Shown here piece after piece: positions 40,201 through 51,295 of a DNA stretch of 64,000 nt (position 1 is the stretch's first letter; each line of letters starts with the position of its first letter). The DNA comes from Luscinia megarhynchos (lineage: Eukaryota > Chordata > Aves > Passeriformes > Turdidae). The translations under genes and the position numbers were made by a program. Location: the NCBI GenBank assembly GCA_034336665.1, contig CM067572.1, positions 1,667,786 to 1,731,785 on the forward strand, written 5' to 3'. The notes under the pieces were generated by a model. That model made no database searches, was not told the DNA's origin, and saw only the letters and a list, made by a program, of their open reading frames with translations.

Positions 40201-42271
40201 AGATCCTTCTCTTTTTGTGCTCCACTGGTTTTGTCACCTTGACTCTGCTGCCTGCACAAAGGAACAGGGACAGCAAACTCCTTAAGGAAGATGAGCAGAC
40301 ACTGAAGGATTTGAGCCCTTTGGCTACAGAACACCTGCAGTGCTTCTGCACAAGACTGCCAGCAATTTAAAAATGCAAACCAGCAGGGTGATGGTGAGCT
40401 GATGAAAAAAATTCCCAAATTTGAAGCAAAATAAACAGATGTCCCCAGCAAATATCTGACTCCAGCCCTTCAACTTTTCATCCCATGAAAAGCTTTCAGC
40501 TCTCAGGCTGCAGCTCCACTGCCTCAGGGCTCTTCAGACTCTGATTTCTCACCATCTGAAACATCCCAAACCTTTCAAAAATCCTAAACGTTTTTTTAGT
40601 GAGCGATCTGTAAAATGCTAAATAACAAAATAAGCCAAACTTATCCAGGAATAAATTATCCCAGTGCAGCAGGTTGGATTTTAGCACTGGCAGAATTCCT
40701 GGAACACCAAGACAATTCTGCTCACGGTGATGGAGCTGGAAAACACCTCTGGAAAAGCCCCAAAGCTTTTTTACAGGGGAGCTCATTAAGCCCCAGCTCT
40801 GGATTGATGTCCCCTGTCGCCTCTGATGGAACATTTATCTCCCTGGGGATCAGTCTTTTGTACCTCATCAGCCTCGTCTTTAAGGGCTGGTCACTTTTCT
40901 CTGTCTCACTGAGTTTTTTAATTAAACTTTCAGGCATTTAATTCCCCTGAGAGCCTGTGCCTCCAAGCCAGCTTGACTGATATTTATTTTAAACCTTCAA
41001 AAGGATTCCTAAAGGTTGGGGTCTCCTCAGGCAGATATAACAGGCATGCCTTCACTTCTCTGGGAAACCAAGCTCTTAGAAAATGCAATTTTTAAACACT
41101 TGATATTCTATAAATTGAATAGAATTGAGTTTATTCCTTTCCTTTGAAGCATAATGTAAAACATTTCTTCAAGTTGATGTGAGTGTCATTTAGTGTAATT
41201 TGATAACCAGCAGAAGGGCCTGTGTGCCTGAGAGCTTATTCTCATTTTTAACTGCATGATCTGGTCTATTTTATGACTTTATTTCTCCCTTCAGAACTGG
41301 CTTCTTGGCTAATTACAGACCCTGGTGCACCCTCATTAAATCTCTCAGGAGTGTTTCTCCCTGAGGCCCCAGAACTAAATTCTGCTTTACAACAGACACA
41401 GGATTAGATTAAAAGAATTCACCCTATAGCAGACACATGCAAACATTTATAAATGTATTGATATGAAATATCACAGTTTTAACCATTGAATTGTTTGGCA
41501 CGGAAAAACAGCATTAATGACTTTTAAAGATCTTTTTAGGAACAGAAGATGACATTTTCTACTGAGCCCAAATCATCAAAGCAGGCAATGAGAAATCCAG
41601 ACACTTGCTGTGCTTTTAGCAGGAGTCTCAGCATGACTCAGGATTTAGCCCCTGCTAATTAATTAGTCTCAGTATTAATAACAGCTTCAATTGAGAAATT
41701 TCCCTGTGTTTACTACTTCAGCAAATCCACCTGATGATGTTTTTGGTCTTTGAATAACCTGAGCATGACACAGCAGGGTATGTCTGGGTGATTTTACTGC
41801 TGCTTCACCCTTTTATAACTTGACATTCCTGTCTGTTTATTAGTAAGAATGAAATGTAAACTTCCTACTTCCCACCTACTTCTTTGGTATAATCCTGAAA
41901 CAAAAAAAATCTGGGAGCACTAGAGGACTTTTGCAGACCCAGAGCTGGGAATTCAGCACAAAACCAGTGGGGTTCAGCTGTTCCCTGGCTGGTGGCTCTG
42001 GGAGGAGGGCAGGACAGCAGCACGTGGATATCGGGGACAAGGGGACGTCACAGGCTGGTGACAGCTCTGGAGCCAGGCCCTGTCTGGGGCTGGGCTCGTC
42101 CTGCTCCTCAAACCTCTCTGCAGGAATTGTTCCTGGAATGCAGAAACAGCCAAACCCTCTTGCTGAAGCTCTCACCCCACTGCTGACCAAATGATTTGGC
42201 TTGTTTACATCTTGAAAAAAATTAATTTGGATCTTCATTTGATTTAAGGCACTTTAACACTGCTCACCTAT

Positions 42272-42277
42272 TTTATT
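42272..42277 (-). terminator. ARL14: Candidate ARL14 polyadenylation signal
   Basis: AATAAA on the minus strand about 300 bases after the ARL14 stop codon. Confidence 0.4.
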
Positions 42278-42574
42278 CCCATCTGCTCGACTGCCCCTTT
42301 CTGGGAATTCAACTTGAATAACCCCAAGTAAATAAAAAAAAAATAAAATGTTACAGAGTCCTATCTCAGGCATGAGATACCCTATCAGGTACATCAAGTA
42401 TCTGCAGGTATAACAGTAGAATTTAATATTGTCAAAGTCCTTTATAAATATTTATGTATAAAAGTTCTTCAGAATCCAGAATCTGTCCAACAAAATATGA
42501 TAAGGGTCATCAAAAGTAGATGATAGAAATCCTTCAAAGGCACTGAGCTCCTTCAGGGTGGATGATGGAAATCT

Positions 42575-43159
42575 TTAAAAGGCAGTGAGCTCCTTCAGGG
42601 TGGTGAAAGTCTCCTTGGACTTGCTGTACTGCCTGGCAAACGTGGCCACTCTCTGCAGGGCCTCTGCCAGCCCCTCTCCGCTGATGGCACAGCAGGGCTG
42701 CACGTACCAGCTCCTGTCACTGCAGTACTTCTTCATCTTGAACCTCCTGGTGATCTCCTCGGCGTTCAGAGCTCCGGGCAAATCCTGCTTGTTGGCCAGC
42801 ACCACCACGGGGACGTTTTTAAGGGATTCATTCTTTAAAATGAGCTCGAATTCCCTCCTGGATTCCTCCAGCCGGTGCTTGGCAGAGCTGTCCACCACGT
42901 ACAGCAGCCCGTCGCTGTCTTCCAGGAAATTGCTCCAGAGCTCTCTCATCTTCTTCTGCCCTCCAACATCCCAAACTGTCAGAGTGAAATCCTTCCCTGC
43001 TTCGATCATGTCCACGTTAAAGCCGATGGTGGGCAGCGTCAGGAAAACACCTTCGTACCGGAGCCTGCAGAGCAGCGTGGATTTCCCCGCCGAGTCCAGC
43101 CCCAGCATCACGATGTTGGTTCTCTTCAGCCAGGAGGCTTTGGCGTTCTGGAGCCCCAT
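42575..43159 (-). CDS. ARL14: ARL14, ARF-like small GTPase (single exon)
   Basis: The 194-residue frame has the full ARF-family set: Gly2 for possible N-myristoylation, P-loop GLDSAGKST (20-28), switch I PTIGFNV (43-49), switch II WDVGGQ (63-68), NKQD (123-126), and a CAIS guanine loop. Human ARL14 (recalled, 192 residues) is the closest family member: shared VPVV-LANKQD-PGAL and CSDR-WYVQPCCA stretches separate it from ARL11. The mammalian protein sits on MHC class II vesicles and links them to myosin 1E through ARL14EP. Mammalian ARL14 is also intronless. The catalytic Gln68 is kept. In this window it lies on the same strand as KPNA4, whereas in human it lies on the opposite strand. Confidence 0.9.
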   Translation of the reverse strand: MGLQNAKASWLKRTNIVMLGLDSAGKSTLLCRLRYEGVFLTLPTIGFNVDMIEAGKDFTLTVWDVGGQKKMRELWSNFLEDSDGLLYVVDSSAKHRLEESRREFELILKNESLKNVPVVVLANKQDLPGALNAEEITRRFKMKKYCSDRSWYVQPCCAISGEGLAEALQRVATFARQYSKSKETFTTLKELTAF

Positions 43160-44845
43160 CTATCCCGGGGGCTTCTCTGTTCCAGCGATATTCCCCCTCT
43201 TCCCCGGGGCCAGCTTGTGTGGCCGCCTTTCCCCTGCTGAGGTGAGCACAGAGAGGGAGAAGAGGCAGCTGCGAGCTGCGAGCAGTCAAAGCTCTGTCCA
43301 AACACAATTTATCGAGGTGATAAGGAGCCAGGAGGCTCTGGATGGAGAAGAGCTCCGTGCCAAGCCTGTGGGTGGGACTGGGATGAGTAACAGCCCCAGT
43401 GGCACAGGCACAAAGGTTACAGGCTGCCAGCATGTTTGAACAGCCACGTTCCCAGCACCTGCAGCCTGATCCACGCATTCCCTGATCTCTGAGAGAATCC
43501 CCCTGACATCCACAGCCAACTGGGGAAAAATGAGAGGTGAACACAAGCAGTGAGCAGGGGAGATTTAACATTTAAGGTTTGTCCATACTTAGCAAGCCAC
43601 AAAATGGCCAGGTAGCTGATTTATTGGTGCATCTCATCTGCCACAAACTGATCTCAGGTGGTCTCCAATGTGAGTTCCAGCCCCTGGACTCAAACCCTAA
43701 GAGAGCTCCACTAAAACTGGGCTTTGCTCTAAGCCCTGCCTCAGTGACTCCTCCTTGCCAGGGCTGTAAACTCAGGGAGTTTGTTTATGTTGTTTGTGAA
43801 TAAGTTTAACTGCACCCTGCAAGGTGGAGACCAAATACAGACCTTATGGTCTGGTCATCACTGAGATCCTGCTGCCTCAAATTAAAAATTCCTGTTACCT
43901 TCATTTCACTCTAATCTATGGCTGCCCAATGAAGATTTCCTTCAGGAAAAGCAAGGAAATAACTGAGTCTTGATCAATTTGTTTTGGCCACCATTCCAAG
44001 TAGTAGAATAAAACAAGAGGAGATGGAAAATTTAGTCAGTTATTAATGAATTCCAATTGAGTGCTCATTCCTCTGATAGTGGATGCACGTTGGGCTGCTC
44101 TGACACATCCTGAGTACTGCAGGAGTTGCCCTTACACCCAGGAAACCATTTCTCTTTGCTTCAGAAAGTCCAGAATCAGCAAAAAAGATGTAAAGGTCTT
44201 GTGGTCCAACAAGCTGCTGACTGATAGAGCAATCATTTCGATAATTACGACATTGGTTGCGTAAAATCCACCTCAGCCCTGACAGACAAGTTATAATCTG
44301 ATTTCTCTCGAGGCTAAAAGGCTGAGACTGGGTCTAACTGGGGGCAACAGGAGATGGCAGTGGCACACCCACTGCTGCAGGTTTTTCATAGTTAGTAACA
44401 CAGATTGTGTGTAGATTCTTCAGGAGCAGACCAGGATGTATTAAAGCAGAGAAGAAAGCGTTTGCATTTCTTTATAAATAAATGGATATGAATGAATTAA
44501 AAGATAGGGAGGCAGCAAGCTGCAAAACACAGGGTTAACTAATCAGAATTCTCTGATGCAATTCCAATAAAATACGGATATCTCGAGCAAGGCAGGGATG
44601 ATGGTCTGTCCCCACTCCCAGCTCTGTGCTCTGTGTGTGCTCCTGGGTGTTTATGATCATAACGGGGTGTTTATGGTCACAACTGCTACCTCCTCCATCA
44701 GCCGTCACTTCAAAGCAGGGATCGAGCACAGCCCGACTTTTTACGAGGCAATTCTGCAGTTTTCTGACTGTGCCAGAGCCCAGAGCCAGATCTTGTGATG
44801 CAGGAAGGATTCCACGCTGTTCCGGAGATCAGCCCGCAGGATGAG
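43160..44845. other. Region upstream of ARL14, no further gene seen
   Basis: A moderately GC-rich stretch (43160-43560) directly 5' of ARL14 probably holds its promoter; no clear TATA or CpG island was recognised. The rest is ordinary unique-looking DNA with no supported ORF. Confidence 0.5.
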
Positions 44846-44849
44846 AACT

Positions 44850-45335
44850 CTGCAGCTCCTGCTCTGCTCCTGTCCCCTCTCTGCTCCTGATCCCTCTGCA
44901 GCTCCTGCTCTGCTCCTGATCCATCTGCAGCTCCTGCTCTCTGCTCCTGTCCCCTCTCTGCTCCTGATCCCTCTGCAGCTCCTGCTCTGTTCCTGATCCA
45001 TCTGCAGCTCCTGCTCTGCTGCTGTCCCCTCTCTGTTCCTGATCCCTCTGCAGCTCCTGCTCTGTTCCTGTCCCCTCTCTGCTCCTGATCCCTCTGCAGC
45101 TCCTGCTCTCTGCTGCTGTCCCCTCTCTGTTCCTGATCCCTCTGCAGCTCCTGCTCTGTTCCTGACCCCTCTCTGCTCCTGATCCCTCTGCAGCTCCTGC
45201 TCTGTTCCTGATCCATCTGCAGGTCCTGCTCTGTTCCTGACCCCTCTCTGCTCCTGATCCCTCTGCAGCTCCTGCTCTGTTCCTGATCCATCTCTGCTCC
45301 TGATCCCTCTGCAGCTCCTGCTCTGCTCCTGACCC
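44850..45335. repeat. Compound minisatellite (alternating about 30 and 47 bp periods)
   Basis: Built from blocks CTCTGCAGCTCCTGCTCTG, CTCCTGATCC and TCCTGTCCCCTCT in changing order. Open frames in all three minus-strand phases are due to lack of stop codons in the unit. Confidence 0.93.
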
Positions 45336-45569
45336 CGCAGGGCACCCGAGCAGAGGACCCGCACCTTGCCTTTGTCCAAAGGTGAGTTTGCTCTGCCGGG
45401 CATCCCTCCGTGCGGATCTTGCCCCCCAGTTCACCTGCAGAACCGGAGTCATAAACCCGGGAGAGCTGATTTAGCAGCCTCTAATCTGATCTCCAGCCCT
45501 GCACAGTAACCCTTTGGTAACCCCAACAGCTCAGTGTAAACCTCCCAGACTGTGCAGGCAGGATATCCC

Positions 45570-46175
45570 AGCGCTGGGCAGAGGGGAGCCGGGGGACCGG
45601 AGAGAAGCCGGGAAGGAGGAGGAAAGCCAGACAGCTGAAGAAGAGCCGGGGAGCCGGAGGGAAGAAGCCGGGAGGGCGGAGAGAAGCCTGAGAAAGGCGG
45701 AGAGAAGCCTGAGAAAGGCGGAGAGAAGCCGGGGAAGGAGGAGGAAAGCGGGGTAAAGGCGGAGGGAAGCCGGAGGGAAGCCGGGCTGCCCCAGGGAAGC
45801 CGAGGAGCCGGAGGGAAGCCGGGCAGGGCGGAGGAAAGCCGGGGAAGCGGAGGGAAGGAGGCGGGGAGCCCCAGGGAAGCGGAGGGGAAGCGGAGGGGAA
45901 GCGGAGAGAAGCGGCGGAGCAGCGGGGGCCGCTCGCTGCGGGCGCTCGGCGAGGCGGAAGAGGCGAGGCTCCTTCCCCGAACCGGGACACGGTACGGGAA
46001 CGGGAACGGGAACGGGAACGGGAACGGGATCGGGGAATGGGAAGGGATATAGGGAATGGGATGGGGAATGGAATGGGGAATGGGATGGGGAATGGGGAAT
46101 GGGATGGGGAATGGGGAATAGGGAATGGGGAATGGGATGGGGCTGGGATATGGGATAGGAATGGGGATGGGGATG
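45570..46175. repeat. Purine-rich (GGGAAGCCGGAG)-type array, (GGGAAC)n and (GGGAAT)n
   Basis: A diverged GGGAAGCCGGAG-like array runs from 45590 to 45910. Next come about six GGGAAC hexamers (45994-46028) and then TGGGGAATGGGA repeats to about 46140. The plus strand is almost all purine in blocks, with many G runs. Confidence 0.88.
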
Positions 46176-46300
46176 CAGAGCGGGGACACGGCCCTCGGGC
46201 ACCCCGGGCTGCAGTGAGATGGGGCGGGACCCGCGCACGGGGAGCGAGCCCCGAGCGCCGCTCGGGTTGGAACGGAAAGCCGAGGGAAGAAAGGCTGGGA
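45900..46300 (+). promoter_or_regulatory. B3GALNT1: CpG-rich block, candidate B3GALNT1 promoter
   Basis: Two CpG-dense non-repetitive patches (45900-45990 and 46190-46280) flank the G-rich hexamer arrays. The nearest plus-strand gene is B3GALNT1, whose coding exon lies 3.2 kb downstream behind a splice acceptor, so a non-coding first exon here is plausible. This is inference from position and composition only. Confidence 0.35.
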
Positions 46301-46430
46301 GCAGGTTCAGGGCTGGGCACAGCCCCTGGCAGCCATCCCCATCCCCATCATCCCCATCCCCATCCCCATCCCTTCTGCCCGGCCAGCACCTCCAAGCTCA
46401 TCCCTGTGCTGGGAAAAGGCACAGGGAGAG

Positions 46431-46736
46431 CATGGATGGATGGACAATGGAGGGATGGATGGATGGATGGATGGATGGATGGATGGACAATGGAGGGATG
46501 GATGGATGGATGGATGGATGGATGATGGATGGATGATGGATGGATGGATGGATGGATGGATGGACAATGGAGGGATGGACAATGGAGGGATGGATGGATG
46601 GATGGATGGATGGATGGATGATGGATGGATGGATGATGGATGGATGGATGGATGATGGATGGATGGATGATGGATGGATGGATGGATGGATGGATGGATG
46701 GATGGATGGATGGATGGATGGATGGATGGATGGATG
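46431..46736. repeat. (GGAT)n microsatellite with GGACAATGGA interruptions
   Basis: About 300 bases of GGAT repeats with periodic GATGATGG and GGACAATGGAGG variants. Same motif as the array at 9436-9536. Confidence 0.97.
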
Positions 46737-46869
46737 GCTTGGGCAGGCATGAGTGAGAGCAAAGTGCTGGTAAAGGTAAAAAATCCTCTAAATAAAAACC
46801 TTAAAGTTTTGGTCTATTAGAGCATTGCAAAATTGCCTCTAGTTTCAATTGGTTTTAAGTTTAAATCAG

Positions 46870-46970
46870 TGGAATCAGTGGCTGGTTTGCACCCTAAGGA
46901 TGATCTGGTTCACCCCTGCCATGTGCAGGACACCTCCCCTGGGCCAGGCTGCTCCAGGCCAGCCTTAAAG
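46870..46970 (-). mobile_element. CR1 LINE fragment
   Basis: AGGATGATCTGGTTCACCCC, then TGCCATGTGCAGGACACC and a GGCCAGGCTGCTCCAGGCC stretch. This matches the reverse complement of the CR1 3' region. Confidence 0.7.
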
Positions 46971-46974
46971 CCAG

Positions 46975-49420
46975 CTTTAAATAATATATTATCAAATTAT
47001 TTCTGCTGGTAGCTTTAGAAAGGATTTATTTTCCTATAAACCTATTATTACGGTATTTAAAAATCATTATATTCGACTATTGGTTATTATAATTAATAAT
47101 CTTTAATGGATAAGAGAATTTCTCACCTTTTTCCTGCCAAGCACCTCCACACTCCACAATCCTCTACCAGTGTGGGAGATGGATCTAAATCCCTGTGGAG
47201 CATTCTGAGCCTTGTGCTGCCTCACACTCATCTCAAAGCTCACCAGTTTTATCTGCTGGCACAATCTCAGCTTGGAGGCCAATGGAAGTAATGCCCTGGC
47301 AGGAGCTGGAAGGGACAAATTGCCAGCAAGAAGCCTGGAAGGGCTGTACCTGCACCATGACTGAGCAGAGTGCTCAGAGCTCGCTGCCTCCACCTCCCCA
47401 CTTTGCTTTAAGCACTTGCAATAGGAGCAGTTGGGGATTTCTTTCCCTCTTTGATTGGGGTTTCCTGAAGGACCTGAATTGATGATTATTTCCCCAGATT
47501 TTTCCTTGTGTAGCAGATCAGGATTTGTCTCCAATTGTATTGTCAGGAAATCAGGCTTTTCTTCCTAGAAAGAATCAAAATATTTATAATATTTTTTTCC
47601 ACTAGGCAGCCAAGAACTGATCAAACTTACCAGTTTTTGCTGATATACTTTAAAGTTGATAATTAAAATAAATATTATTGATCTAAAACCAAATAAGCAC
47701 TGATCCATAACTTAGGTCATTTTCTTCCAGTATGCATTTTCCTCCTGTCCACTGAAAGTCAGGTTGATGCATAAAAACAGAAGATTCCTATTAGTTATTA
47801 CTGATTTTGAGAGGAATCAGTCCAAAAGACTTTTATTTAAAGGCTTTATATAAAATTACTTTCATCTATTTTAAGGCCATTATTGGTGAAATGTTCTCCA
47901 AATGCTTCCTTTAAAGGATGATTAATTTAAAATCAGATCCTACACAGAAACATGAGGCAGGTGGGCTCTGGAAAATCAAATTCCAGAGTGCTGTTCTGGG
48001 GGTTGGATTTAGTTGTCAAATATAAAACATTTATGAGCCCTGTGGTGATATTTTTGAAGATAAGGAGTAATTAATTGTGCTGTGAAATCACACCTTCCAT
48101 CATCCTGACTGATTCTTTGTGTGTGTGCTCTTGCAGGATAAATATTATTACTGCAAACATCAGAAACCATTTGGAATTCCCACAGCTAGGCACTGGAATT
48201 ATTTTGCCTTAAAGATGTCTAAAATTTATGATGGGGCATGTGTGATTTTAAGGAAATAGAGTGAAAGCAAACACTGGAGAGTCCAGGCCTGGGGGGTCTG
48301 GTTTTAAACTGAGTTTTGTGATCATTTATCCATTGCAATCTCTAATCCTGACACTGGAGCAGCAGCTTCAGCACGGATTCCATGGAGGTTTGGAAGGAGC
48401 TGCTGGGGATTTGTGTGCCTCAAATCCAAAAACTACCTGGCTAATGTAAAAACTTCCTGATTTTGGTCAGATGGCTTTAGTACATCACCTTATTTAAGGA
48501 AGTTGATTTTTATCTTCCCCCTCCCCCTGAGAACAAGCCTTGAACGAAAATGAAACTCTTGCTCATCTTTCTGCTTTCTCATCCCACATGCTCCAGGTCA
48601 TGCAGAGCAGTCAGACTTCCTGTCTTCAGCAGAAACAGCAAAATTCTGAGGCCTCTGAGCATCCATTTCCTGAGCATTTGTTGGGTTTTGTGCACAGGTT
48701 CTGTCCTTGAGGTGGAGCCAGAGAGGCTGTGCTGGGATTGCTGGGATCCAGAGCCCTTGGGGCAGATCCTGGGGGGATCAGGGGCATTTCCAGGGTGAAA
48801 GCCACGAGCTTTCAATGCCCTGCAAACCCTGCTGGGCAGTGTTTGCATGTCCTGCTGCCCCCTGGGATCAGGGGGTGACATCAGGAATGCCTGGGTTGGC
48901 TGATGGTGATGCCTGGGACAGAGGCTGGCCAGAGTTATATATACAAAATATAAAAATATAAAAATAAAGCAGGGATTTATTAAAAACCTTCCAAGGATTC
49001 ACCTTGGGCAGTGCAAGAGCCCAAATGTGGCTACACCCAAGATGGACCCAAGTCAGGAGTTTCACACTTTTATCAGTTTTGTTCCATTTCCATCTTGGGG
49101 TTCATTGTCCCATCCCAGCTCCAGGTTCTGCAGTCCCACCCTCCCAGATTCTCTCTGTTTTCAGCACTTTTTGGGGCTGGAGCTGCTTGGTTCTGGGGCT
49201 GGGAAAGGAGTGCTGTGTGTGACTGAGCTGGGAGGAGAACTGCTGACACTTTGTGTGGAGCTCAGAGTCACACAACAATGCAGTGCAGGATCTGGAAATA
49301 TAAAAGCTAAAACTGAAGGCACCAATATTACAGCACAATTCCAGCTGGCACTTCAGCCAACACAAGGACAAGGTAAAATCTGACCAACAGCACTCTGAAT
49401 GTCACTTCCCCTTTCTTTCT
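46975..49420. other. Intergenic / probable B3GALNT1 5' intron, no coding sequence seen
   Basis: Ordinary DNA with short random ORFs. Around 48930-49165 a stretch with AATAAAG, TTATTAAAAACCTTCCAAGG and CACCCAAGATGGACCC looks like an interspersed element (possibly ERV-derived) but I cannot name it. Confidence 0.45.
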
Positions 49421-49482
49421 CAGCAAGGAAGATGCTCCAGGAGTGGTGGAACAGATCCTGAGGGACACCAGCACACCCCGAC

Positions 49483-50466
49483 ATGACACCGGCTCCGTTC
49501 AGCCCCTTGTACACGAGGCCCTTGCGATGGATTTTCCTGCTGCTGCTGCTCTTTTCCCTGCTCACCATGTGGTACATCACCCTCTCCTCCAGGGCTGGCC
49601 TGGACAACCTCAACCTGCTCTACTTCTACGAGTACGAGCCCGTGCACCGGCAGGCGCGGCCGTTCGCGCTGCGCGAGCGCCGCCGCTGCGCCGAGGCCCA
49701 GCCCTTCCTGGTCATCCTGGTGGCTTCCAGCCCCGGGGAGGTGCGGGCCAGGCAGGCCATCAGGATCTCCTGGGGCTCCCGGGACTCCTGGTGGGGCCAG
49801 CGCGTGCTGACGCTGTTCCTGCTGGGCCGGGGCGGGCGCGGGCAGGATGCGGCGGCGCTGGCCGTGGAGGACGAGAGCGTTCTCTACGGGGACATCATCC
49901 GCCAGGACTTCCTGGACACTTATGACAACCTCACCCTCAAGACCATCATGGCCTTCCAGTGGTTCTCTGAGTTCTGCCCCAACGCCAGGTTCTTCATGAA
50001 GACCGACGTCGATGTCTTCATCAACACTCCCAACCTGGTGAAGCTCCTGCTGCGCCTCAATTCCTCCGAGAACGTTTTCACCGGCTTCCCCCTCATCCAG
50101 AACTTTGCCTACAGAGGCTTTGACAGGAAGAGGTTCATCTCCTATGAGGAGTATCCCTTCAGGCTGTACCCCCCCTACTGCAGCGGCCTGGGCTACATCC
50201 TGGATGGAAAACTGGCTCTGAGGACTTACGAGCTGATGGGCCACGTCAAACCCCTGAAATTTGAGGATGTTTATGTGGGAATTTGCTTAAATTTACTCAA
50301 AGTCAACATCACTCTGCCAGAAGACGCAGAACAATTCTTCCTCTACAAAATCGACTTTGATGTCTGTAAGTACAGGCATTTGATTGCAGTTCATGGCCTC
50401 ACATCAAGTGAACTGGTCCAGTTTTGGCAGGATTTGTCATCTGACACTTCCAATACTTGCCTGTGA
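49483..50466 (+). CDS. B3GALNT1: B3GALNT1, beta-1,3-N-acetylgalactosaminyltransferase 1 (globoside synthase)
   Basis: Transfers GalNAc from UDP-GalNAc to Gb3 to make globoside (Gb4) in the Golgi; glycosyltransferase family 31. The 327-residue frame (human 331) is in one exon, as in mammals, behind an acceptor TTTCTTTCTCAG ending at 49423, so 49424-49482 is 5'UTR. Type II topology: short basic N-terminus, transmembrane helix about 16-34 (WIFLLLLLFSLLTMWYITL), then lumenal domain. Family motifs: RQAIRISWG (90-98), SVLYGDIIRQDFLDTYDNLT, metal-binding DVD (175-177) in MKTDVDVFIN, PPYCSGLGYI (230-239) and EDVYVGICLNLL (261-272). N-glycosylation sequons are at N149, N193 and N275. GC content is high in the first half. 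It lies tail to tail with PPM1L, as in human. Confidence 0.95.
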   Translation: MTPAPFSPLYTRPLRWIFLLLLLFSLLTMWYITLSSRAGLDNLNLLYFYEYEPVHRQARPFALRERRRCAEAQPFLVILVASSPGEVRARQAIRISWGSRDSWWGQRVLTLFLLGRGGRGQDAAALAVEDESVLYGDIIRQDFLDTYDNLTLKTIMAFQWFSEFCPNARFFMKTDVDVFINTPNLVKLLLRLNSSENVFTGFPLIQNFAYRGFDRKRFISYEEYPFRLYPPYCSGLGYILDGKLALRTYELMGHVKPLKFEDVYVGICLNLLKVNITLPEDAEQFFLYKIDFDVCKYRHLIAVHGLTSSELVQFWQDLSSDTSNTCL

Positions 50467-51239
50467 TTGTGGATTTATTTGGAGACTCCAGTTTGGTGTA
50501 AGAGTGGCCTCTAGAGATGGCTCTGACTGTGTTTCTCTTCACTAAAAGCAGGGATTCCCAAAGCCCTTTTCCACCCAGAGGTGCCTTGGAATTTTCTGTC
50601 CCTTCTGCCTCTGCTGCCTCCCATGTGCCCAGAGCAACCCTGGGATTCCCCCCTGGATCTTCTGGAATGTACAAAAGGCCACTGAGGAAAGGTGTTCATG
50701 CCAAGCAAGCAGCTCTGAGGATGCTTCCCAAATTCCTGCATGGATTGTTTTATTGTTTTATTGCCACTCTCCATTATCTGTTCTCTGCCCAGCAGGAAAT
50801 TTAACCCAACCCAATATTTTTTTCTGTGTAGTTGTTTTTCTGTGTTGGTATTTCAATGTGTCACCTCCAAAATGCTTCCAGGAGTGTTCCCAGCCTGGGG
50901 ATCCTGTGGGATCTGCAGGAGCTGATGGGAAATGCTGGAAATGTCATGCACTCCATGTGTCCATATTAAAGGGAATGCTTTTCCATTTAATTTCCATTTT
51001 CCATATGGCTTTGGTGTTCCCAGGCCAGGCAGATGAAGTGGAGCTCACGAGCCATTTGGACATCCCAAAAACACTGGGATCATCAATCCCCCCTCCCCTG
51101 ATATGTGTGAAGCATCCCAGGAGTTTTGGAACCCTGCAAGGAAGATGAAAAATCATTTCTGCTGTGATTTATGGCTGCCTCTAAATGAGTTTTTTGGTTC
51201 CAATTTTAAAATGCAAAAAAGGAAAAAATCCCTCCATTG

Positions 51240-51245
51240 ATTAAA
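51240..51245 (+). terminator. B3GALNT1: Candidate B3GALNT1 polyadenylation signal (ATTAAA)
   Basis: ATTAAA lies 774 bases after the stop. A later AATAAA at 51875-51880 is an alternative. Confidence 0.4.
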
Positions 51246-51289
51246 GAAGACCAACTCTGCCCTGTGTGTAAAGACCAGTTTTTAATCAC

Positions 51290-51295
51290 TTTATT
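51290..51295 (-). terminator. PPM1L: Candidate PPM1L polyadenylation signal (AATAAA, minus strand)
   Basis: AATAAAG on the minus strand about 5 kb beyond the PPM1L stop. Mammalian PPM1L has a very long 3'UTR, so this distal position is reasonable. It faces the B3GALNT1 ATTAAA only 45 bases away. Confidence 0.35.

Larger units (their letters stand above)
33936..42265. other. Gene-poor intergenic DNA between KPNA4 and ARL14
   Basis: Mostly AT-rich, unique-looking sequence. Only short random ORFs were seen, with no splice-consistent coding segment. Contains a purine A/G-rich run at 36058-36104 and an AT microsatellite at 37130-37300. Conserved regulatory elements could be present but cannot be seen from one sequence. 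Confidence 0.6.

Noticed and set aside
44710..46320. Several 200-280 codon ORFs in the repeat cluster between ARL14 and B3GALNT1
   Set aside because: Simple-sequence translations (SRSCRG, PFPIP, RLPS repeats) present in several frames at once.
48550..48798. 82-codon ORF with a leader-like start (MKLLLIFLLS)
   Set aside because: The hydrophobic start is the only feature; the rest is low-complexity and no splice or homology support was seen.
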